Source: Pseudoprevotella muciniphila (GTDB lineage: Bacteria > Bacteroidota > Bacteroidia > Bacteroidales > Bacteroidaceae). From it: a DNA stretch of 64,000 nucleotides. Position numbers and translations under genes: made by a program. The notes beneath the pieces were generated by a model that worked only from the letters and a program-made list of their open reading frames with translations, was not told the DNA's origin and did no database searches. The stretch is from the NCBI RefSeq assembly GCF_003265305.2, contig NZ_CP033459.1, positions 2,108,001 through 2,172,000 on the forward strand. Reading direction: 5' to 3'. Numbering within the stretch: position 1 is the stretch's first letter; each line of letters begins with the position of its first letter. This document shows, piece after piece, positions 1 to 6,638 of this stretch.

Positions 1-1880
1 ATGAACAGCGAGGCATCGAGTTGCAGCGCCTGTCCGAAGAGGTTGAGGTGTGTGCCCACTTCGTAGTTCCACGAAGTTTCGGCTTCATATTGCAGTTGGT
101 CGATGGCGGGTTCTTCGGGTATGTTGGCTGCCATGGCGCCCGTCATGCCTGCGATGGCGCGTTCCTTGCTGGCGTCGGGCAGCGGCATGGCATTGATGGT
201 TCGGGTCACGTAGTCCTGCACGTTGATCATCATCTGGCGGCGCAGCAGTGTCTGACTGAGGTCGGAGTAGTTCTGGATGTTGTAGCCCCCACTACGATAA
301 CCACGCGACACGAGGGCATAAACATTTCCCTTGTCTTTCCCGAAGTCGTATTGCAAAGCAAATTTTGGCAGGAGTTGCCACGTGTCGTAGTCTGTTTTCC
401 CTGCGAATGCAGGATTGGACGACATCACCGCGTTAATCCTAAACGAAGGCATAGCGAAAGCATAGTATATGTCGCGCGCGGTCATACTGTTCAGTTCGAG
501 TTTGTGGCGGTCGTAGTCGAGGCGCAGTCCCACTGTGAGCGAGAGGCCTTTCACGAAGAGGTCGTGCAGTGTGGACTGGTGGAAGATGGCTGCGTTCATG
601 TTGGGTGTTCTGAACTTAGCCGTGAAAGGTATGTCCTGCTCGTTGAAAGCGAGGCTCATTGCTGGCATGGCGGGGTTGGAGAAGATGCGCGTAAATTGGC
701 TGTTGAGGTAATCTACACCATCGCCGTAGAACGTTACAGGGCACGACGTGTTTGTCCATTGGTGGTTAGCGAAGACACCCGTTGTCCACTGCCACCACTT
801 TCCAGGCTTACTCTTGACGGAAATCTCCTCAGAGATGCCGTTGAGCCTTTGTCGCTGTTCGAGGCTGAAGATGTCGATGGCGGTGAAGTCTTGGTCCATG
901 AAGAGGCGGTCCTTCAGGTGCTGATATGCCGTGATGGAACTGAGGATGAAGTTCGGTGCCTCCCATGTGATGCCCAGTCCCGCATTGAAGAGGTTGCGCT
1001 GATAGAGGCTCTGTCGGTTTTGAGGAATCACACCTGTTGTGTTGTGCGTTATGGTATCTGCCAAGAGAACATACGGACAAGCGCGCTCGTCGCTGTATTC
1101 GTAACTTAGGTTGACATCAAATCGCAGGTTTCGATTCGCTTGCCATGCTATGCGCGATTTCACGCCTGCGGCATCGCTCTTATCTGCTTTGCTACCCCTC
1201 GTTACGTTGCGGAAGAAACCGCGCTGACCCTCGTAGAAGGCACCTACGCTGGCGGCAAGCGTGTTGTCCTTATTGTGGAGGAACGTGTTGAATTGTGCCT
1301 TCTTGCCTCCGCTGCGCGATGTGGCACCGAAGGCGATGTCTGTGCCATAGTGAGTGAAGGGATCGGCGGTGTGAATCTTGATGAGTCCGCCCATCGTGTT
1401 GCGCCCATAGAGGGTAGATTGCGGACCGCGAAGCACATCCACGCGGTCAACGTCGATAAAGTTGAAGTCGTATGCCGTCTTGTCGTGGAAAGGCATGTTA
1501 TCTACGTAAAGCCCCACAGCAGGCGAATTGATGCGCGAGCCGATGCCCCTAATGTAAGCCGCCGAAGTGAGGCGCGAACCATATTGCGGCATATAGAAAT
1601 TGGCAGACAGTGTGGCAGCTTCTTTGAGCGAGTTGCTACCTCTATTGTCGAGGTCATCCTTACTAATGAGCGACACCGACAGGGCTTGCTTTCTGAGCAG
1701 AGATGTCTCTTTCGGCGAAGCCACCACAATGGCAGTCTCAAGGTTCGTTACGCGCGACGTGTCGCCGTCGGCGGTGATGTCCGTGGGAGGAACAATGTCT
1801 GTGTTGGCAGGATTAGTGTTGCCCTTTGCGGAAACGCCTATCGCCACCGCCAGGAGCAGAAGTAGTGAGCCTTTTTTCAT
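1..1880 (-). CDS. TonB-dependent outer-membrane receptor (C-terminus beyond window)
   Basis: The minus strand reads open from the ATG at 1880 to the window edge, about 626 codons. It begins with a signal peptide (MKKGSLLLLLAVAIGVSA). A plug domain follows, with the segments VDRVDVLRGPQSTLYGRN and GGLIKIHT typical of TonB receptors, then a barrel region rich in aromatic beta-strand segments. Such receptors import siderophores, vitamins or glycans across the outer membrane with energy from TonB-ExbBD. The substrate cannot be told from this part. No SusD-like partner lies upstream. The C-terminal barrel strands are outside the window. Confidence 0.9.
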   Translation of the reverse strand, partial: MKKGSLLLLLAVAIGVSAKGNTNPANTDIVPPTDITADGDTSRVTNLETAIVVASPKETSLLRKQALSVSLISKDDLDNRGSNSLKEAATLSANFYMPQYGSRLTSAAYIRGIGSRINSPAVGLYVDNMPFHDKTAYDFNFIDVDRVDVLRGPQSTLYGRNTMGGLIKIHTADPFTHYGTDIAFGATSRSGGKKAQFNTFLHNKDNTLAASVGAFYEGQRGFFRNVTRGSKADKSDAAGVKSRIAWQANRNLRFDVNLSYEYSDERACPYVLLADTITHNTTGVIPQNRQSLYQRNLFNAGLGITWEAPNFILSSITAYQHLKDRLFMDQDFTAIDIFSLEQRQRLNGISEEISVKSKPGKWWQWTTGVFANHQWTNTSCPVTFYGDGVDYLNSQFTRIFSNPAMPAMSLAFNEQDIPFTAKFRTPNMNAAIFHQSTLHDLFVKGLSLTVGLRLDYDRHKLELNSMTARDIYYAFAMPSFRINAVMSSNPAFAGKTDYDTWQLLPKFALQYDFGKDKGNVYALVSRGYRSGGYNIQNYSDLSQTLLRRQMMINVQDYVTRTINAMPLPDASKERAIAGMTGAMAANIPEEPAIDQLQYEAETSWNYEVGTHLNLFGQALQLDASLF

Positions 1881-2050
1881 GCTGAATTTTACCTAATTAT
1901 AATTATGCCGCAAAATTACGCACAGCAACCTCCCCCCACAATCCTTATTTGTTAGGAAAAACACGATTTAAGCAGAAAATAAGGTTTGTCGTGAATTTTT
2001 GTTATATTTGTAGCCAATAGTCAGAAAACAAATTAGACTACTAATAATAC

Positions 2051-2077
2051 AAAAAAAGTTCCCACCGAAGCAGGAAC
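2051..2077 (-). terminator. tracrRNA intrinsic terminator
   Basis: The minus strand shows GTTCCTGC-TTCG-GTGGGAAC followed by seven T. Two G-U pairs complete the 8-bp stem. It marks the 3' end of the tracrRNA. Confidence 0.85.
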
Positions 2078-2135
2078 ATAGGTTTTACCCTTCGGCCATT
2101 ATAAGGCCTTATTGTGATAAGATGTAGGAATCTTA
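2051..2135 (-). ncRNA. tracrRNA of the type II-C CRISPR-Cas system
   Basis: Read on the minus strand, a 22-nt anti-repeat (2132-2111) pairs with the first 22 bases of the CRISPR repeat at about 17 positions, including the uninterrupted TTCCTACATC. Next come an AAGGCCTT segment and a hairpin-prone stretch, then a perfect intrinsic terminator: an 8-bp stem closed by UUCG at 2077-2058, followed by seven U at 2057-2051. A consensus Bacteroidetes promoter starts transcription near 2135, giving about 85 nt. The pairing implies that the array is read on the plus strand and that the 5' part of each repeat forms the crRNA handle. The RNA ends are inferred. Confidence 0.87.
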
Positions 2136-2140
2136 CACTG

Positions 2141-2171
2141 CAAAAGTAAAGAATAAATCTGAATAATCAAA
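2141..2171 (-). promoter_or_regulatory. tracrRNA promoter
   Basis: On the minus strand TTTG (2171-2168), a 19-nt gap and TACTTTTG (2148-2141) match the Bacteroidetes sigma consensus TTTG-N19/20-TAnnTTTG. The start point falls about 6 nt downstream, just before the anti-repeat. The IS30 end lies about 40 bp upstream and leaves the promoter intact. Confidence 0.8.
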
Positions 2172-2212
2172 CAAATTGAAAAAATAATAATAAAAAATAC
2201 TGAAACGTAGAT

Positions 2213-3247
2213 TCAAGTAGCAAGTGCAATATTAGTCTAAAAGTTTGTAAAATTCGTTTTTTGGGTTATTAAAGTTGAGTTTTTTTCTTGGTCTGCTGTT
2301 AATTTGCTTTTGTACTTCCATAAGATATTTGTCTGTGTATTGTTCTAAATTCGTTCCCTTAGGTATATATTGTCTGACGAGTTTGTTGTAGTTTTCTACA
2401 CCTCCCTTTTCCCATGAGCTATAAGGGTGTGCAAAAAAGATTTTCGTGGAGAGTTTCTTTGCCAATTGACTATGCCTGGCGAACTCTGTTCCATTATCTG
2501 TAGTAATAGTGAGTACTTGTTTCTTGTAAGGAATCAACATTCTGTATACTGCTTCTTCCACGCCTTTTGCCTCTTTTCCATCAGGCAGCCTTTTGACCAT
2601 CCCATATCCAGTACGTCTCTCGTAGAGTGTAACTAGCGCTCCTTTCCCATCCTTACCGACTATGGTGTCCATTTCCCAATCTCCGAAACGCGTGCCGTCT
2701 GCCTCTTCCGGCCTAAGGTCTATACTCACGCGGTCTTTTATGGGAATCCGTTTTCCCTTGTCTGTCTTCCGTCGCTTCTTCATTGCGTGACGGCAGAGTT
2801 TCCAAAGCATCCCTCCGCACTTCCTGTCGGTTCTGATGAATGCGTATATTGTTTCATGGGAGACGCATTCGCGCCCTTGTCTCTTTATATACCCGCATAT
2901 CTGTTCGGGCGACCATTTCTTTTGCAGCAGACTTATGACTTCCCGCTTAAGGGCGTGTGTGAATCTTCGCGGTTTCTGAAGACGCGTCTTGCGGCGGTCT
3001 GCTTCGCGCTGTGCCTTTTCTGCATTATAAACCTTGGCACCGCCATTTCGATGGATTTCCCTGTAAAGGGTGCTTTCGTTCACCTCTATGAGGGCGGCGA
3101 TCATCTTTTTGGTCAATCCTTGCTTTAATCCGTTCTGGATTGTGTACCTTTGCTGCGAGGTTAGCTGTTTATATTTCATATGCAACACAAAAGTAGTTAA
3201 TCTCAGGGAGATGAAAATCTCCCTTTTGCTTTTATGTTGCTACTTGA
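2213..3247. mobile_element. IS30-family insertion sequence between tracrRNA and cas9
   Basis: An 11-bp inverted repeat, TCAAGTAGCAA at 2213-2223 and its complement at 3237-3247, flanks a single IS30-type transposase. The true ends may extend a few bases further; I could not identify a target duplication. The element separates the tracrRNA promoter region from cas9, which would otherwise lie roughly 150 bp apart. Confidence 0.75.
2232..3179 (-). CDS. IS30-family transposase
   Basis: About 315 residues from MKYKQLTSQQRYTIQ, with an earlier in-frame ATG at 3188. The N-terminus carries the IS30 helix-turn-helix (MIAALIEVNESTLYREIHRNG). The DDE core shows GDWEMDTIVG, TTDNGTEF and EKGGVENYN, the expected two aspartates and a glutamate in the usual spacing. 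The frame is unbroken, so the element may still be active. It cuts and joins the IS ends and lies leftward inside the CRISPR locus. Confidence 0.93.
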   Translation of the reverse strand: MKYKQLTSQQRYTIQNGLKQGLTKKMIAALIEVNESTLYREIHRNGGAKVYNAEKAQREADRRKTRLQKPRRFTHALKREVISLLQKKWSPEQICGYIKRQGRECVSHETIYAFIRTDRKCGGMLWKLCRHAMKKRRKTDKGKRIPIKDRVSIDLRPEEADGTRFGDWEMDTIVGKDGKGALVTLYERRTGYGMVKRLPDGKEAKGVEEAVYRMLIPYKKQVLTITTDNGTEFARHSQLAKKLSTKIFFAHPYSSWEKGGVENYNKLVRQYIPKGTNLEQYTDKYLMEVQKQINSRPRKKLNFNNPKNEFYKLLD

Positions 3248-3322
3248 TGTCTCTGACTTACCTTTCAATCAGTGAATCCCACAGGACGAGTCTTGCACTT
3301 CTTATTTGAATTTAAGAAAACT

Positions 3323-4226
3323 ATGGAAAAGATATTGGGCATAGACACTGGTACTAACAGCCTGGGATGGGCTATTGTTGAAAAAGAAGGCGACGAATAT
3401 CGTCTTTTGGACAAGGGTACAAACATTTTTTCAGAAGGTGTTAAAATAGAGAAAGGAATAGAGTCCTCAAAAGCCTCAGAACGCACGGGTTATCGCTCTC
3501 TCCGCAAGCACTATTGGCGGCGGAAAGTGAGAAAGATCAGGTTGTTGACCATTTTGGTGGAAAACGAGCTTTGTCCTAAAGTTTCTCAAAAAGCGCTTCG
3601 AGAGTGGCGTCTGAAAAAGAATTATCCCATGGATGATGATTTTTTAGGTTGGCAACGAACAGATGAAAAAGAAGGTAAGAACCCCTACCATTACCGATAT
3701 ATATGCCTGACAGAGAAACTAGACCTTTCTAAACTCTCTCAAAGGTATATATTGGGTCGTGCCTTGTACCACCTGAATCAGCGACGTGGCTTCCTGAGCA
3801 ATCGAAAGGAATCAACAGCGGAGGTGGACGGAAAGGTAAAGACAGATATTGCTTCTTTATCTGATGATATAGAAAAGGCTGGTTGCTCTTATTTGGGAGA
3901 ATACTTTTATAAGTTGTATCAGCGTGGCGAAAAAATAAGAAAGCATTATACGGCAAGAAAAGAACACTATCTAAAGGAATTTCATGCCATCTGTGAGAAA
4001 CAAGAATTAGATGCGTCACTTGTAGAAAAATTGGAAAAAGCCATTTTCTTTCAGCGCCCCTTAAAGTCGCAGAAGGGTACTGTCGGTAAATGTACATTCG
4101 AAAAGGATAAACCACGTTGTCCTTCTTCACATCCGCTTTTTGAGGATTTCCGCATGTACCAATTTATCAATTCTATAAAAATAGAATATTACGAGGGTGA
4201 GTGGCGGCAACTGACAGAAGAGGAAA
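3323..4226 (+). pseudogene. cas9: cas9 (type II-C), N-terminal part, disrupted by prophage
   Basis: The first 301 codons of Cas9 begin MEKILGIDTGTNSLGWAIVE, the RuvC-I motif with its catalytic Asp. An Arg-rich bridge helix (YRSLRKHYWRRKVRKIRLL) and recognition-lobe sequence (LNQRRGFLSNRK) follow. The reading frame runs into prophage DNA at 4227 and stops at 4229-4231 after one foreign codon. The rest of the gene resumes at 41347. Joining the two parts gives 3582 nt, exactly 1194 codons including the stop, with LTEEEKSKIIPKF across the join. As it stands, no full-length Cas9 can be made. Confidence 0.95.
4223..4226. repeat. Left copy of prophage target-site duplication (GAAA)
   Basis: GAAA directly precedes the prophage and recurs at 41343-41346. 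Removing the prophage plus one copy restores cas9 codons GAG GAA AAG AGC. A 5-bp duplication (GGAAA against AGAAA) would also fit if one base changed afterwards. Confidence 0.7.
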
Positions 4227-4231
4227 TATAA

Positions 4232-4296
4232 TCCGCAAAACGAAATGTTCCGAAAAAATAAAACGACGCGTTTCGCTCCGCAAAACGAAATGTTCC
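4232..4296. repeat. Left-end transposase binding sites (two copies)
   Basis: The 20-mer TCCGCAAAACGAAATGTTCC occurs at 4232-4251 and again, identical, at 4277-4296, 45 bp apart. It resembles the inverted sites at the right end (TTCGTTTTGTGCC and TTCGTTCTGTGCCC). Repeated end sites are the hallmark of MuA-type transposases. The binding role is inferred. Confidence 0.7.
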
Positions 4297-4319
4297 TTTT
4301 TCGGGTTCCCCCCACAACG

Positions 4320-4349
4320 AAAAAACGCCTCAGATTTCTCTGGGGCGTT
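4320..4349 (-). terminator. Terminator after the ThyA-like gene
   Basis: On the minus strand a 10-bp stem (AACGCCCCAG and its near complement) is followed by a T run. It ends the leftmost prophage operon just inside the left terminus, so phage late transcription would not run into cas9. Confidence 0.75.
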
Positions 4350-4369
4350 TCCTTTTTCTCCATGTTGTT

Positions 4370-5008
4370 TCAAACGTTCAAATCAAACTTCACATTCTCG
4401 TCGCCATCAAGCAGTTGGCGTGTGCGTTCCTGGTTGTTCTCGTATATGTGTACGTTGCCAAGGTTCAGCGTTATGCTTTTCAGAGGCAAATCTATCTGCC
4501 GAGCCATGAGGTAGAGATGGTAAATGTCAGCCGGCAAGCCAAGGTTCGCGTCGCTGCTTCGCTGGTATGCTGACAGTACCAGTTCCCCGTCGTCTATCTG
4601 GAACTGCACGAGGCTCAGGCATGGGGCTTGGTTACTCTCTGCACCAGTCTCGCCGAGGAATAGCACATAGTTCTTGCTGTTTCGCTTCTCGCGGTTTATC
4701 TTCGCAATGAGGGGAGGCAGTTTTTCAAAGTAGGTCGGGTAACTGTTCACCAGGACAGAACCGCAATAGTCCCACCAGTTGATGCCCACGTCGCGGTATC
4801 GTTCCACGTTCCGCTCACCCTGCATAAACAGTTGCAGTTCATTCTTCAGTTTCTTTCTGGCTATGCCGTGGCTCTCGAATATGTCGAGCAGGTCTGCAGG
4901 GGTCAGTGACAACTGTTCATTGAGCAGGTAGCGGATATTCCCTTTTTTGTTCGTCTGGGTCTTTCCTTTCTCCAGAACCTTGCCCAGTATCTGGTAGTAT
5001 TTGTTCAT
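4370..5008 (-). CDS. Thymidylate-synthase-like protein (possible nucleotide hydroxymethylase)
   Basis: 212 residues align by eye with thymidylate synthase: an N-terminal helix (YYQILGKVLEKG), ELQLFMQGERNVERYRDVG, the catalytic-Cys region APCLSLVQFQ, QRSSDANLGLP and the conserved NVHIY. It is shorter than the usual ~264 residues. The phosphate-binding RTGT is replaced by KKGN and the His after the active Cys is Leu. The family methylates or hydroxymethylates dUMP or dCMP. In a phage this could supply a modified base for virion DNA or simply dTMP. It follows the D12 methyltransferase by 25 bp, at the genome end where Mu keeps mom. Family membership is fairly secure; the substrate is not. Confidence 0.75.
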   Translation of the reverse strand: MNKYYQILGKVLEKGKTQTNKKGNIRYLLNEQLSLTPADLLDIFESHGIARKKLKNELQLFMQGERNVERYRDVGINWWDYCGSVLVNSYPTYFEKLPPLIAKINREKRNSKNYVLFLGETGAESNQAPCLSLVQFQIDDGELVLSAYQRSSDANLGLPADIYHLYLMARQIDLPLKSITLNLGNVHIYENNQERTRQLLDGDENVKFDLNV

Positions 5009-5033
5009 CGTTCAAACGGTATTAGAATCTTGT

Positions 5034-5864
5034 TCAAGCGGCTTTCGTATATAGCATGATGTCCGTGTAGGACGCGCTGTAATTCATGTGGGCATTGAAT
5101 TCCCGACGCAGGCAGTTCTCAAACGGGTTGCCCAGTTCCGGATGCTTACCCATCCAGTCGCACAGTTCAACGATAGAAGACTTGTTGGAGGTGAAATAGA
5201 TAAAGCGGTGGCCGGCAAGCACCGTCAGCACATCGAGATAGTCAGACAGTTTCCAGTACATCTTGTAGGTCTTGGAATCTGTGCTCAGATAAGGAGGGTC
5301 AACCAGGAACACAACGCCTGGCACATCCTTGTATTGGTTGAACACCTCCCTGTAGTCGCAGGAGGTAATAGTCAGGCCGTCGAGGTAGTCCAGACATGGC
5401 TCATAGTCTGTTGTTCTTATATTATTATATAATGTCTCCTTCTCCAGATCCGCGAACTCGGTGGCATATTTCATGGAGAACATTATCGATGAGGACAGCG
5501 TAACATAGTCAATGTAGCCGTAGTCGCGCTCATATTTGCGGACACATGACAACAAACGTTCCTTTGCCTCTCCCAATATGGGCTTGTGGCGTGGCACGTC
5601 CACTATCTCCCTCAGTTCTGCCAGTAGCACATTGGTTACGGGCAATGCTTCCAACCGCTGGCAGTAGCCGTCAAAATCGTTATATACTACAGTGGAATGC
5701 GGCTTCTGGCACTTGGCTATGTGAGATAACAGGCCAGAGCCGCCGAACAAGTCCACGAATGTCGTACCGTCAGGGAACTGCTGGAGAACCTTGATGTACT
5801 CCTTGGCAAACATCCGCTTCTGACCCTGAAAAGGAAGCGGTGCCGATAGATATTGCTTTCTCAT
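5034..5864 (-). CDS. D12-class DNA adenine N6-methyltransferase
   Basis: About 276 residues from MRKQYLSAPLPFQGQKR; a longer in-frame start at 5933 would overlap the upstream gene. Motif X (PFQGQKR), the AdoMet-binding FVDLFGGSGLLS and the catalytic VDPPYLS mark a Dam/D12 enzyme. It transfers a methyl group to adenine N6 at a sequence I cannot predict. With no restriction partner beside it, it is probably a phage anti-restriction or modification gene. It is co-directional with the ThyA-like gene and probably co-transcribed. Confidence 0.9.
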   Translation of the reverse strand: MRKQYLSAPLPFQGQKRMFAKEYIKVLQQFPDGTTFVDLFGGSGLLSHIAKCQKPHSTVVYNDFDGYCQRLEALPVTNVLLAELREIVDVPRHKPILGEAKERLLSCVRKYERDYGYIDYVTLSSSIMFSMKYATEFADLEKETLYNNIRTTDYEPCLDYLDGLTITSCDYREVFNQYKDVPGVVFLVDPPYLSTDSKTYKMYWKLSDYLDVLTVLAGHRFIYFTSNKSSIVELCDWMGKHPELGNPFENCLRREFNAHMNYSASYTDIMLYTKAA

Positions 5865-5929
5865 TGTCTCGAAATTTGGTACTGCAAAGGTAGGTGTCTC
5901 ATTAAAGAAGCAATATAATTTACCACAAA

Positions 5930-6172
5930 TCACACTGCACCGGCCGTGCAGTCAGTCTTAAACTTCTTGATGATGTTGTACACCTTGCGCTCGCTCACCT
6001 TGTACTTGTCAGAGAGCAGTGCCACGATATATGTCATCTTCTCGCCTTGCCTTTGCATCTTCATATAGTCAGCATAAAGTTCCACATAACGGCAGTCGCT
6101 GGGTTTGAAACCTACAGAAATAAGCCTGTCGATAGATTCTTTTTGGAAGTTTAATATCTCAAATAGTGTCAT
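5930..6172 (-). CDS. Small helix-turn-helix protein
   Basis: 80 residues from MTLFEILNFQKESIDRLIS. The C-terminal half (ALLSDKYKVSERKVYNIIKKF) is a helix-turn-helix resembling that of the prophage protein at 31511-31801 (KYGISERTFYNLLK). It precedes the methyltransferase and lies downstream of a terminator, so it may control the modification genes. Upstream in-frame codons run through the terminator hairpin and are probably untranslated. Confidence 0.65.
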   Translation of the reverse strand: MTLFEILNFQKESIDRLISVGFKPSDCRYVELYADYMKMQRQGEKMTYIVALLSDKYKVSERKVYNIIKKFKTDCTAGAV

Positions 6173-6199
6173 TTTCAATATAATTATGTATCTTTGAAC

Positions 6200-6300
6200 C
6201 GTCCTACTTTTAACACGTAAAAAACCACAAGTGCGGCAAAGAGCATAAGCTACCCAGCTGCGCACTTGTGGCGTTAATGTGTTTATTAGGAAGTAGGACG
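6200..6300. terminator. Nested inverted repeats with leftward terminator
   Basis: The inner pair CCACAAGTGCG (6225-6235) and CGCACTTGTGG (6261-6271) is a perfect 11-bp stem. Read leftward it is followed by six T (6224-6219), an intrinsic terminator for the tail and lysis operon. An outer perfect 10-bp pair, CGTCCTACTT at 6200-6209 and AAGTAGGACG at 6291-6300, encloses it. The purpose of the outer pair is unknown. Confidence 0.7.
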
Positions 6301-6386
6301 TCTAATTAACAGGCTGGGGGCTTTTTCTATGCCCGCCCCCAAGGGCTTAGTCAGATAACATTCAACCGGAAATATCCGGGTTGTAT

Positions 6387-6638
6387 TCAACTAAAAATCA
6401 ACGCATGGATGGACCAGCCTGCCGCAGTTCCGAGCACAGTCAGTCCGAAATCAATCCAGTCCCAAGCGGTGATACGCTTGTTGTACATGCAGTCTTTGTA
6501 TTCCAGCGCCCCTGCCGTGCAGAAACCAGCAACCAAAGCCATATACCAGCCGTTGCTGACCAAACCAAGCACCATGCCGCCAAGCAGGTGCAGGTATCTG
6601 TGGCTTGTTTTAAGCCATTTCAAAATCTTTCTTATCAT
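6387..6638 (-). CDS. Holin-like small membrane protein
   Basis: 83 residues from MIRKILKWLKTSHRYLHLLGG. The start overlaps the tail-spike stop as ATGA (6638-6635). Two or three hydrophobic segments are visible (LHLLGGMVLGLVSNG, WYMALVAGFCTAGAL, GLTVLGTAAGWSIHALIF), with a basic N-terminus. Size, topology and position at the end of the late operon fit a holin, but this is inferred from form alone. 6301-6386 has only short hairpin-forming sequence. Confidence 0.5.
   Translation of the reverse strand: MIRKILKWLKTSHRYLHLLGGMVLGLVSNGWYMALVAGFCTAGALEYKDCMYNKRITAWDWIDFGLTVLGTAAGWSIHALIFS

Noticed and set aside
21-1865. Long plus-strand open frames of 362 and 241 codons
   Set aside because: The minus strand encodes a continuous TonB receptor with signal peptide and plug motifs; the plus frames are shadows.
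2232-3179. IS30 as part of the prophage
   Set aside because: It lies 1 kb outside the prophage left end and has its own inverted repeats.
3323-4231. cas9 N-terminal piece as a separate short Cas9 or programmed frameshift
   Set aside because: The break coincides with phage terminal sequence and a duplicated GAAA; disruption explains it fully.
4201-4514. Plus-strand frames across the left prophage end
   Set aside because: They cross the insertion junction and the terminator of the ThyA-like gene; no protein features.
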